Part shown: one piece after another, positions 33,528-44,548 of the stretch
Layout of the letters: each line of letters begins with the position of its first letter
How positions within the stretch are numbered: position 1 is the stretch's first letter
Origin: an uncultured Propionimicrobium sp.
Lineage (GTDB): Bacteria; Actinomycetota; Actinomycetes; Propionibacteriales; Propionibacteriaceae
Direction: 5' to 3'
NCBI GenBank assembly: GCA_946221385.1
Contig: CAMIGX010000003.1
Coordinates: 124,001 to 188,000 of the forward strand
DNA: 64,000 bases
Translations under genes and position numbers: made by a program
The notes under the pieces: generated by a model
What the model saw: the letters and a program-made list of their open reading frames with translations, nothing else
Databases searched by the model: none
Told to the model about the DNA's origin: nothing

Positions 33528-35132
33528 GTGAACACTGAGGTCCCCAAGCTGCAAGACGATCAAGCGGCCCGGCTCGCCGATGGTTTTCGTCAGCTCGGCT
33601 ACAGCGTCGACGAAGTGCTCGACCGGCTCGGCGCGCCAGGTCAAGACGGCTTGCTTCGTAACTCGACGATGCCGGCACGCAATGAACTGGCCGATGCCGT
33701 CGATGCGCAAGCCGACTTGATCCGGCTGTTCGTGCTGCAGCAGTCCGTGCCAGCCGAGCGGCTAGCCGCGTCGCTGCGTACAGCGAAACTGAATTTCGAC
33801 GAATTGGTCGCCGCCGGCTTGCTGGCGCCGGCCAGTGATACACAGGTGCAAGCGGTGGTGGACGTCCGGCCCTATGGCTTCGAAGTGACTAGCGGCGCCC
33901 AGCACAGCGCAGACCAGGCCAACCCAAATGAGCTCAGCACCAATCACCCCCACCCAAATGAGCTCAACACCAATCAATTCAGCACGAGCTTCGAAGGTTG
34001 GATCGTTTCAGACCATCAACCCGACCTGGATTTTCGGCCGCGGCCGACTCGTCCGGATTATGTCTTGGGAGTCAGCCCGGCTTCCACGACCTTGGCCCAA
34101 CTCAGCCCTTCAGCTCCGGTGTCACGAGCGCTCGATCTGGGCACCGGATGCGGCGTGCAGAGTCTGCATCTGTCCACCCACGCCGAGCAGATCGTCGCCA
34201 CCGATTTGAACCCGCGCGCCTTGGCCTTAGCCGAGCTGACGATGCAACTCAATGGTGTCGAGGTCGACCTCCGCCTAGGCGACCTCTACCAACCCGTCCA
34301 AGACGAAAAGTTCGACCTGATCGTCACCAATCCGCCCTTCGTAATAGCCCCGCCAAGCGCTCAGGCAGAGCGGCTGCTCTACCGCGAAGGCAGCCTGCCT
34401 GGCGATCAGCTCGTAGAACGCGTCGTTCGTGACGGGGCTCGCCGGCTGCGTCCTGGTGGAGTCTTGCAGGTGCTGGCCAACTGGGCTAATGACGCCATCG
34501 CGTGGCAAGAACGACTCGCCGACTGGGCCCTGCGCGACGGCTTCAATCTGTGGGCGATTGAACGCGAGCGGCTCGACCCATACGCCTACATCGAGATGTG
34601 GCTGGCAGACGCGGGATTGGCCGGCACCGATCAGTGGGAACCGAAATATCGTCAATGGCTGGCATATTTCGACCAGTTGGGCATCGAGGGCGTCTCGATG
34701 GGCTGGTTGACGATTAGCCCAATTCTCGACGGCGAGCCCGATATCGAATTGGAGAGTTGGCCCCACCAAGTCGCTCAGCCCGTCGGCGACCTGCTGGCCA
34801 GCCGTCAGCAGCGCGTCCAACTCGCCGGGGCTACTCCCGACGCCAAACTGGCCGCGCGTTGGCGGCTCGCTGACGACGTCGTCCAAGAGACGATGGGCCA
34901 GCCTGGGGCAGCAGACCCCGAATATGTCGTGCTGCGGCAAAGCGGTGCTTTGAAACGCGCGATGCAGGTCGACACCGCATTCGGCGCGATCCTCGGCGCT
35001 TGTGACGGCGAACTGCCGCTGGGGGTCATCATCGAAGCTGTGGCGCAGCTCGTCGACGAGGAACTCGATCGTGCCGAGATGATGCGCAGGGTAGACCAAG
35101 CGATCCTGGACGGCTACCTGCTACCTGCCTAG
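33528..35132 (+). CDS. Class I SAM-dependent methyltransferase with NPPF motif
   Basis: 534 residues. An N-terminal helical domain (about 1-115) is followed by a Rossmann methyltransferase with RALDLGTGCGVQSLHL (motif I), ATDLNPRAL (acidic strand 2) and DLIVTNPPFV (motif IV). NPPF indicates methylation of an amide or amino nitrogen, as in PrmC/HemK-type or rRNA N2-guanine enzymes. A long C-terminal domain of about 180 residues is likely for substrate binding. Actinobacterial proteins of this architecture are uncharacterised. GTG start. Between the domains lies a duplicated Asn/Pro-rich decapeptide. Confidence 0.85.
   Translation: MNTEVPKLQDDQAARLADGFRQLGYSVDEVLDRLGAPGQDGLLRNSTMPARNELADAVDAQADLIRLFVLQQSVPAERLAASLRTAKLNFDELVAAGLLAPASDTQVQAVVDVRPYGFEVTSGAQHSADQANPNELSTNHPHPNELNTNQFSTSFEGWIVSDHQPDLDFRPRPTRPDYVLGVSPASTTLAQLSPSAPVSRALDLGTGCGVQSLHLSTHAEQIVATDLNPRALALAELTMQLNGVEVDLRLGDLYQPVQDEKFDLIVTNPPFVIAPPSAQAERLLYREGSLPGDQLVERVVRDGARRLRPGGVLQVLANWANDAIAWQERLADWALRDGFNLWAIERERLDPYAYIEMWLADAGLAGTDQWEPKYRQWLAYFDQLGIEGVSMGWLTISPILDGEPDIELESWPHQVAQPVGDLLASRQQRVQLAGATPDAKLAARWRLADDVVQETMGQPGAADPEYVVLRQSGALKRAMQVDTAFGAILGACDGELPLGVIIEAVAQLVDEELDRAEMMRRVDQAILDGYLLPA
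33922..33976 (+). repeat. Two 25-base copies with a 30-bp period inside the methyltransferase gene
   Basis: 33922-33946 and 33952-33976 differ at one base. They encode PNELSTN and PNELNTN in frame, lying in the linker before the Rossmann domain. Confidence 0.9.
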
Positions 35133-35248
35133 CCCGTGACCCGCAGCGACGGCGATGCTGACCATCAACCACCACGCCGCGCCGAACGCAACAATCAGGC
35201 AGACAGCGCCAATCGACCGCCCGGTTGACCGAATCGAGATTGTGCCGC

Positions 35249-36220
35249 TCAGTCGAAATATTGCGAGTCGTCAAAGGCCCGGCGATTTTCCAGCTGACTA
35301 GCCAATTCGTCGCGATCTGGAGCATATGCGCCGGCCTTGCTGACGGTGACCGCTGAAGTGCCGACAGCCCGATGCAGCGCGGCTTGGACGTCGGCCCACT
35401 TCGCCGCCGCGAGCCGCTGCGCAGCTTCCCGACTTCCCAACAGATCCGCGTCCGTGAGCCCAGAAATGAGCCCAGCCATGAACGAATCACCAGCGCCGAC
35501 AGTGTCAGCGACGTCGACGTTCATCTGATCTAGTTTCAGCACGTCATCGTCACCCGCCAATGCAGCCATCGCGCCCCACGGGCCGCGCGTGATGACGACC
35601 AGAGACGGCCCCATCGCCAGCCAGCGGCGCAGCACCGCTTCCAAGGGCACCTCGCCGCCATACAGCCATGCGATGTCCTCGTCAGAGGCTTTGACCACAT
35701 CGCTCAAAGCGATCAATTCTTCGATTCGAGGACGGACCTGCTGCGATGAGCCCATCAACGCTGGCCGGACATTCGGGTCGTAGGACACCGTCCCGTGTTC
35801 GCGCATCTGGCGGACGGATTCCACCACTGTCGAGCCACCTGGCTCCAACGTGCACGCGATGCTGCCGGTGTGCAGGTGATCGAAACCAGCCAAGTCCAGC
35901 CGGGTAGGCAGCCGCCATTCCAAATCAAAGGTGTATTGGGCGCGCCCAGCTTCGTCGACGCTGGCATAAGCGACGGGGGTGCGTTCGGCCTCGGTGCTGC
36001 CCGGCGCGACTTGCACGCCGGCCGAGCTGGCCGCTGCGCTGATCCGCTGGCCGCGTTCGTCGCTGCCAAACCAGGCCTGGATCGTCGTATCATGACCGAG
36101 CCGAGCCAGCCCAGCGCTCACATTCAACAGGCTGCCGCCGACATGCTCAGTGGTCTGGCCCTTTTGCTCGACGACGTCTACCAGCGCCTCACCGACGCAC
36201 AGCAATCTCTTTCCGGTCAC
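35249..36220 (-). CDS. PfkB-family carbohydrate kinase (fructokinase-like)
   Basis: 323 residues of the ribokinase/PfkB fold. N-terminal substrate region LLCVGEALVDVVEQ and GGSLLNVSAGLARLG; the C-terminal PfkB signature DTVGAGDSFMAGLISGL contains the catalytic Asp and the anion hole. It phosphorylates a sugar, most like fructokinases (VSYDPNVRP segment), but the substrate is not certain. It stands alone, with no transporter beside it. A LacI-type half-palindrome lies 83 bases upstream. Confidence 0.9.
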   Translation of the reverse strand: MTGKRLLCVGEALVDVVEQKGQTTEHVGGSLLNVSAGLARLGHDTTIQAWFGSDERGQRISAAASSAGVQVAPGSTEAERTPVAYASVDEAGRAQYTFDLEWRLPTRLDLAGFDHLHTGSIACTLEPGGSTVVESVRQMREHGTVSYDPNVRPALMGSSQQVRPRIEELIALSDVVKASDEDIAWLYGGEVPLEAVLRRWLAMGPSLVVITRGPWGAMAALAGDDDVLKLDQMNVDVADTVGAGDSFMAGLISGLTDADLLGSREAAQRLAAAKWADVQAALHRAVGTSAVTVSKAGAYAPDRDELASQLENRRAFDDSQYFD

Positions 36221-36302
36221 GGCGATCCTCCACTCGTCGCTGGGTGGCTTTTAAAAGCAAGAAGATCCTAAACACGCTCGCTGGTGCTCGGATATCCGTG
36301 GC

Positions 36303-36314
36303 TAAAACGTTACA
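36303..36314. promoter_or_regulatory. LacI-type operator-like site
   Basis: TAAAACGTTACA: an imperfect palindrome around a central CG, like many LacI-family operators, upstream of the PfkB sugar kinase (start 36220, minus). Four of six half-site positions are symmetric. Weak evidence; no regulator gene is nearby. Confidence 0.25.
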
Positions 36315-36640
36315 GGTTCCCCTTGCGTCTAACTAACCGGTTGCTCGCGGGTGATATGTCAAGTTCATGGGTTAAGGTGGAGGTCGGCGGGCACGATCAC
36401 CGGCGCTCGTGTCCGTCCCTGAAATATGCCATCCGCTGAAATGTCACGCACGCTGAAAAATGACGCCGTTTGCCGCTGAGCCGCAGCCGGCTAGCCATTT
36501 CGACAGTGACGATCGCGCCGGTGCAAATTCTGGGAGGCGAACCAGCTTGGTCGCTCACTGCAGCCTCGCTTGCTAGCCGAAAAGGCGAAGTCACTAGCTG
36601 AAATTCCGGAGCAGCGTGCTGCGCGATTGGTGAAATCAGC

Positions 36641-36680
36641 TAATTACTGCCTAATTAATGTGCAACCAGCTTGCTAATTA
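36641..36680. promoter_or_regulatory. Three phased TAATTA boxes upstream of topA
   Basis: TAATTA occurs at 36641-36646, 36652-36657 and 36675-36680, spaced 11 and 23 bases (about one and two helical turns). They lie in the 632-base gap between the sugar kinase and topA. Nearer to topA, TTGCAT (36784-36789) and TAGAAC (36808-36813), 18 bases apart, form a possible promoter. The gap holds no gene I can support. Confidence 0.35.
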
Positions 36681-36852
36681 GTGACCTATCAGCAACTTTC
36701 CGCTAGCTTGGCCTCGTCAAGCACTGCGGGGGCGTGCGAGATTTTGTTGTCCGTCGTACAGTTCCACGGATAGTCGTCCGCTCTTGCATGCTCGCATGTC
36801 CATGGTCTAGAACGACTATTCGCTCAACGCATCGACATCGGAGGGATTGAAC

Positions 36853-39555
<2,703 letters not shown>

Positions 39556-39566
39556 GAGGAGCCGAC

Positions 39567-41018
39567 ATGGCTAAGGCGCAGGCATATTATTTCGAGGCGC
39601 CTTACCAAGTCGCGCCGCCGATTTTGACTGACGAGGCCGTCGGCATTGATCGGGTCTTGCTGCGTGCTAAGCAGGGCAGTCAGACGTCGATTACGATCTA
39701 CGACACCCCAGACAAGAGACTGCTGCGAGCTGGAGTGCGGCTAATGAATCGGCAGCATGATGGGCTCAGCGAGTGGGTCTTGCAGGCTGACGGTTGGGAG
39801 CCGTGGCTAGCTAGCGAACTGGTGCTAGACGAAAATGACGGCGAGGATTTGCCGACCGAACTCGCCGAGCTGACCTTGCCCTTTAGACGTCGCGCGACGT
39901 TGGGGCCGGTCGCTTCCTGGGCTAGCGAGCAATCGAAATATCAACTCTTAGATGTCGACGGTCAGCCGCTGGCCGAAATGATCGATGACCGGATTTCGCT
40001 CAGCCAAGGCGGGCCGATCAGCGAACGTGCCCGGCAGATCACCTTGCTGCCGAAAGCTGCGATGACCTCAGCGCAGCGGGCGTTCGTCATTGATCGGCTG
40101 ACGGCCATCGGCGCTGATCGCGTCGAGCATTATCAGTCACGTGATGATCGGCTAGCTGAAATCGTCCCTGAAACTGAGTTGAATGGGCCGGCGCCGAGGG
40201 GCAGCAAGGCGAGCCTGGAGGACTTCCTGCGCTGGATTTTGGCTCAGCAGTTACGCAAATTTCTTCTCGATAGCTTCGCCGTAGAGAAGGAATTGGCTGG
40301 CGACCCGGGGATCATCATCGACGATTTCAGTCGGCTGCAGCGAGACCTGCGCGCGTTGACGGGTCTGCTCGAACAGAGCTGGGCCCAAGAGCTCGATTGG
40401 CACCTGGGGCAGGCCATCGACGCGCAGGAACGCTCCACGATTCGCGATCGCGCGATTGATGTGATGGATCTGTTGGCCACTGGCGTGCGCGCGCCACGGG
40501 TGGACGGCGACCCGCAGCGTTCGGCGCGCGACGAGCTACGTGACCGACTGAATGCGCAATTGGCAGCGTGGCTCTTGCAGGTCGATCAGCTGAGCCCGGA
40601 ATCGCCAGACGATGCTTGGACCAATGCGCTCGCTGCGTTGGACGGCTTGCTGGCGCTGCTGGAGGTGGCTGATCCGATCTTGCGCAAGACCAAGAAGTGG
40701 CAACGCTATCTGGTGGCCGCGGCGGCTCGGCTACAGCAAAGCGTCAGCACCGTAGCGATGCCGAGCGAGCAGCAAATCGCCGAATTGACTGTCGCGGAGG
40801 CTTTCGAGGCGGGCCGACAATTCCAGCGCGATATCGCCGAAGTGCTTCGGACGCGGACGAAATTCGTCAATGCATGGCCGCGGATCCGTACTGAGATCGT
40901 CAGCAGCGCGCCGGACGCGAAATTGCTGCGGTTCGCGTTGAGTTCGCCAAGCCAAAGCAGCTCAGATCAGCCCGCCTTGCAGGCAGCTGACGAGCCACAA
41001 TCCCAGGACGCCCAGTGA
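39567..41018 (+). CDS. Divergent CYTH/CHAD-like protein
   Basis: 483 residues. The N-terminal 200 residues resemble a CYTH domain: ITIYDTPDKRLLRAGVRLMNR matches its YYDTPDLRLxxxGxxLRxR strand, and a VLQADG segment follows. The C-terminal 250 residues are helical and occupy the place of a CHAD domain, but the conserved histidines (VHxxRVxxRR) are not evident. The family binds phosphate polymers or triphosphates; with so many key residues changed, activity is doubtful. It sits 11 bases after topA behind GAGGAG and overlaps tmk by four bases, so it is probably co-transcribed with both. Confidence 0.6.
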   Translation: MAKAQAYYFEAPYQVAPPILTDEAVGIDRVLLRAKQGSQTSITIYDTPDKRLLRAGVRLMNRQHDGLSEWVLQADGWEPWLASELVLDENDGEDLPTELAELTLPFRRRATLGPVASWASEQSKYQLLDVDGQPLAEMIDDRISLSQGGPISERARQITLLPKAAMTSAQRAFVIDRLTAIGADRVEHYQSRDDRLAEIVPETELNGPAPRGSKASLEDFLRWILAQQLRKFLLDSFAVEKELAGDPGIIIDDFSRLQRDLRALTGLLEQSWAQELDWHLGQAIDAQERSTIRDRAIDVMDLLATGVRAPRVDGDPQRSARDELRDRLNAQLAAWLLQVDQLSPESPDDAWTNALAALDGLLALLEVADPILRKTKKWQRYLVAAAARLQQSVSTVAMPSEQQIAELTVAEAFEAGRQFQRDIAEVLRTRTKFVNAWPRIRTEIVSSAPDAKLLRFALSSPSQSSSDQPALQAADEPQSQDAQ

Positions 41019-41707
41019 CTTCAGAGGTCGCAAAGTTGAGTCCGGCTGCGCAGGTGTCTGCAGTCGATTCGGACGTGCGCAGCGGCGGTCTGTTCATCGT
41101 CTTTGAAGGCGGCGACGGGGCAGGCAAGACGACGCAGGTCACGCGCTTAGCTGCATCGTTGACCGATGCTGGGTTGGCGCACGTGTTGACCCGGCAGCCG
41201 GGCGGCACGGACATCGGTCGGCAGATCCGACAGATCCTGCTGGATCCGGGCAATGTGGATTTCGCTGATCGGGCCGAGGCGCTGTTGTATGCAGCGGATA
41301 AGGCGCAGCATGTCGCGCAGCTGATCTGTCCGGCATTGGCCGCGGGGGAGATCGTCATTTCCGATCGATATGTCGACTCGATGCTGGTCTATCAAGCTGC
41401 CGGCCGCGGCCTAGCGTTGGACGAAATGCGTCAGTTAAATGATTGGGCGACCGGGGGGCTAGTCCCAGATTTGACGGTTCTCTTGGACGTCGACCCGGCT
41501 GAAGCCGTCGACCAGAAGGCTGCCAAGGATCGGCTGGAAGCTGCCGGCAGCGGCTTTCACGCTCGGGTGCGCGCTGGATTCCTCGAGCTGGCTAGCCAAA
41601 ATGAAGAACGTTACCTGGTCTTGCCGGCCCGCGATTCCATCGATTCGATCGCGGCGCGGATCCGCGCTCGACTGGCAGCCCAATTTGGCTTGCCGCTGAC
41701 GCAGTGA
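41015..41707 (+). CDS. tmk: Thymidylate kinase
   Basis: 230 residues; phosphorylates dTMP to dTDP. P-loop EGGDGAGKTT at 31-40, after an N-terminal extension of about 25 residues. The DR(Y) motif is VISDRYVDS, and TRQPGGT is the substrate-binding loop. The GTG start overlaps the preceding gene by four bases (GTGA). The next gene, holB, completes the common topA-tmk-holB replication block of actinobacteria. Confidence 0.95.
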   Translation: MTSEVAKLSPAAQVSAVDSDVRSGGLFIVFEGGDGAGKTTQVTRLAASLTDAGLAHVLTRQPGGTDIGRQIRQILLDPGNVDFADRAEALLYAADKAQHVAQLICPALAAGEIVISDRYVDSMLVYQAAGRGLALDEMRQLNDWATGGLVPDLTVLLDVDPAEAVDQKAAKDRLEAAGSGFHARVRAGFLELASQNEERYLVLPARDSIDSIAARIRARLAAQFGLPLTQ

Positions 41708-41724
41708 GCTGAAACTCCTAGGAT

Positions 41725-41752
41725 CGGTAGAAGTCCGACCGGCGAATTTTTT
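41725..41752 (+). terminator. Weak terminator after tmk
   Basis: A short imperfect stem (CGGT 41725-41728, ACCG 41738-41741) followed by GCGAA and six T's (41747-41752). It may separate tmk from holB, which starts 137 bases later. Confidence 0.35.
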
Positions 41753-41888
41753 GTCAGTGGCATCCGGCAGACTCAAAATTGCGCGGCCGGATGCGCAGCA
41801 CGTCCCAGGACCGCAGAGCTGACGTCGACCGCGGAGAAATTTAGCTACCAAATTGCTGCGTGCGTGATGGATAGGTGAGGGGAGGTTC

Positions 41889-43202
41889 ATGAGCGGACAA
41901 GAGACAGTCGGTGGCGCGGCCATGCCGTCGACGATCGAACAGATTTCGGGTCTAACTGGCGCTTGGACCGAGCTGGTCAGTCAAGAACGAGCCGTCGCCA
42001 TCTTGCAACAAGCCGTCGCCGCTGCCCACCGTCGCGATCTAGTGGCGTCCTCGGTTGCGGATGACGCCGGGCGTGAGCAATCTCGTCCGTCGCATGCCAT
42101 GACGCATGCCTGGCTGATCACTGGACCACCCGGCTCGGGACGAAGCAATGCAGCCAAAGCCTTCGCTGCTGCTTTGCAATGCGATCGAGGTGGTTGTGGC
42201 AAGTGCAATGCCTGCCGCACGACGCAGGCTGGTGCGCATCCAGACGTCACCTTGGTGCGTACCGAAGAGCTGTCGATCGGCGTAGACGAGGTTCGTGATC
42301 TGGTCGTGCGGGCGGCGCAATATCCGATGCAAGGTGCTTTTCAGGTCTTAGTCATTGAGGACGCCGACCGCATCACCGACCGGGGTGCTGACGCGCTGTT
42401 GAAGTCGCTGGAAGAGCCAGCCCGCGACACGGTGTGGATCTTGTGTGCGCCGACTCCCGATGACGTCTTGGTGACGATTCGTTCGCGCTGCCGTCAAGTC
42501 AATTTGCAGACCCCGCGTGCCGCTGACGTGGCCCAGCTGCTGGTCACTCGTGACGGGGTCGACCCGATCATGGCTGGGCATGCTGCCCGCGCCGCGCAGG
42601 GCCACATTGGACGCGCCCGTCGACTGGCCACCGACGAGCAGGCGCGCAACGCCCGGCACGGCTGGTTGCAAGTGCCAGCGCAGCTGAATGGTGTCGGCTC
42701 GTGCCTGCTGGCAGCCGAGCGACTGGTCAACGAAGCAGGCGAATTGGCTGAGCGCCAAAGCGCCGAGCTGAACGAGCGCGAACACGCCGAGCTGGCCCAA
42801 GCGCTGGCCGTCACCGGCAAAGACGGTAAGGCGTCCAGGGCGAAACCAAGAGCTGCCCAAACCGCGCTGAAACAGTTGGAGGATAGCCAAAAAGCCCGCG
42901 CGAAACGGCTGCAGCGCGACGCCTTGGATCGCCTCTTGACCGAGCTGACCACCTGGTATCGAGACATCTTGGCCGTCCAAGTGGGCGCGGTCGATCCCGA
43001 CGATCTACACGACGCGGCAAGCGGTGCAGGGCTGATCAATTCTGAGATGCGCGATCAGGTCGCAGCGGCCGCCCGACGCAGCACCCCAGACCAGACCGTC
43101 CGGCGAATTGACGCGCTGCTGGGCGCCCGGGAAGCTCTGGAATCTAATGTGGCGCCGCTGCTAGCGATGGAGGCCTTGCTGTTGCAACTGGCAGAGCAGT
43201 GA
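41889..43202 (+). CDS. holB: DNA polymerase III delta' subunit
   Basis: 437 residues, clamp-loader subunit. P-loop-like GPPGSGRSNAAK has Arg in place of the usual Lys, in keeping with a subunit that does not hydrolyse ATP. A zinc-finger CDRGGCGKCNAC follows, then EDADRITDRGADALLKSLEE (helix and Walker B region) and TIRSRC (SRC arginine finger motif). The C-terminal helical domain is long and Ala-rich. GGGGAGG lies only three bases before the ATG; an in-frame ATG at 41922 is an alternative. Confidence 0.92.
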   Translation: MSGQETVGGAAMPSTIEQISGLTGAWTELVSQERAVAILQQAVAAAHRRDLVASSVADDAGREQSRPSHAMTHAWLITGPPGSGRSNAAKAFAAALQCDRGGCGKCNACRTTQAGAHPDVTLVRTEELSIGVDEVRDLVVRAAQYPMQGAFQVLVIEDADRITDRGADALLKSLEEPARDTVWILCAPTPDDVLVTIRSRCRQVNLQTPRAADVAQLLVTRDGVDPIMAGHAARAAQGHIGRARRLATDEQARNARHGWLQVPAQLNGVGSCLLAAERLVNEAGELAERQSAELNEREHAELAQALAVTGKDGKASRAKPRAAQTALKQLEDSQKARAKRLQRDALDRLLTELTTWYRDILAVQVGAVDPDDLHDAASGAGLINSEMRDQVAAAARRSTPDQTVRRIDALLGAREALESNVAPLLAMEALLLQLAEQ

Positions 43203-43476
43203 GCTCACGAATCCCGCAGGATCGCCAGACCAGCAATGACGGCCGGTACACAATCCATCCGTTCGAATTGGACGCGCGACGCCGCGAGATGCGCTGTGCA
43301 CGTTCTTGGGCAATTACGCGGGCGTGGCTGATGTCGTCGGTCGTCTCTTAGTCCCATGGCGTGACGGTGCATCCCGCCAGCCAAGCGTGACCGCTGCCGG
43401 TGTGTCGTCCCAAAGCAGCCCGGCGGTGCAGTCCACTATGGATGAGACGCATTAGGCCCAAACACAGGAGTCAGCC

Positions 43477-44502
43477 GTGACCCACGACGCAGACGCAACC
43501 GAAACCGAACTGCAAGGCGCAGCGAACACGCTGGCCGACGACGTCGTGTCCGGCGAGACCGACCAGGCCGAGCGCGTGGTCATCACTACCGAAGCGGCCG
43601 AGCCCGCGGTCATAGTCGAAGATGCTGATCTCGAGACGAGCGACGACGTCGCAGCCGCGCTGAATGCGCCTGTCACTGAAAGTGCAGTTGCCGGCGCTGG
43701 CCGACCGGGACGGCTGCGCATCGCCCGGCCGCGCGATCCGCTGCTGTTGCGTGCGGAAGCTGAAGAAGCCGAGGCTGCGGCGGCTGAAGAAGAGATGGCG
43801 GAGGCCCGTCGTCGTGTCGCAGAAGCTGAAGAGCGGGCCGAAGCTGCTCGGCTGGCTGCCGCTGAGAGCCGCGCCGAAGTTGAGCGCGCGAAAGCTGCCG
43901 AGGCCGAAGCTGTAGTCGTCGAAGATGACGCGGATGAGACGCGCGTCGAGGTCTTAGACGATGAAGAGGCCGACCGGCTAGCTCGCGATCGGGCGCTCGG
44001 CAAGGTCGCCGTCGTCGAGGACGAACCGGAAGCCGTCGTCGTCAACCCCAAGCGCACCACCGATAAATTCTGGGGCTCGCTGGGCTTGTTCTTGTTGCGC
44101 ATCTTCATGGCCGCCTTGGTCGGCCTGTGGGGTTACCAGTGCCTGGTTTATCGTGAGCAAGTCGAGACCGCGCTGGGCAAAATCGGCCTGCAGGTCGGCG
44201 CCCAGAATGCGTTGGCGATTGGCCTGGGAGTGGTCTTGATGGTCATGTCAGTGCTACTGCTACTTGGCTGCGGCACGCGGATCGTCGCAGGCATCTTGGC
44301 GATCATGGGCGGGGTCTTCTTGGCCTTCTTCCGCTTCGGCCCCTTCAACCCGATCATGGAGGGCCAGTGGGGCTTCTATGGCGATTATGAGCTGCTGATC
44401 ACCCTGGTCGCGTTCTTGTTCGTCTGCACCGGTGGCGGCGGCTGGTCGGTTGACCATGGCATCCGTCGCGGCCGGGAACGCAAACGCGCTGAAGCCATCT
44501 GA
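43477..44502 (+). CDS. Coiled-coil / DoxX-like membrane protein
   Basis: 341 residues. Acidic N-terminus (1-75). A Glu/Ala/Arg-rich heptad region (about 90-150, AEARRRVAEAEERAEAARLA) predicts a coiled coil. A second acidic stretch follows. From about residue 200 there are four hydrophobic segments (LGLFLLRIFMAALVGLWGYQ, ALAIGLGVVLMVMSVLLLLG, IVAGILAIMGGVFLAFFRFG, YELLITLVAFLFVCTGGGGW). The last part, ending GWSVD, resembles DoxX family proteins. AGGAG precedes the GTG start. It stands alone; function unknown. Confidence 0.75.
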   Translation: MTHDADATETELQGAANTLADDVVSGETDQAERVVITTEAAEPAVIVEDADLETSDDVAAALNAPVTESAVAGAGRPGRLRIARPRDPLLLRAEAEEAEAAAAEEEMAEARRRVAEAEERAEAARLAAAESRAEVERAKAAEAEAVVVEDDADETRVEVLDDEEADRLARDRALGKVAVVEDEPEAVVVNPKRTTDKFWGSLGLFLLRIFMAALVGLWGYQCLVYREQVETALGKIGLQVGAQNALAIGLGVVLMVMSVLLLLGCGTRIVAGILAIMGGVFLAFFRFGPFNPIMEGQWGFYGDYELLITLVAFLFVCTGGGGWSVDHGIRRGRERKRAEAI

Positions 44503-44548
44503 CGGCTAGACTCGACGCATCCTGCTTCCGGTCGAATTGGAGGCCCCG

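Noticed and set aside
36397..36594. 65-codon minus-strand ORF upstream of topA
   Set aside because: No coding signal, no ribosome binding site and no domain.
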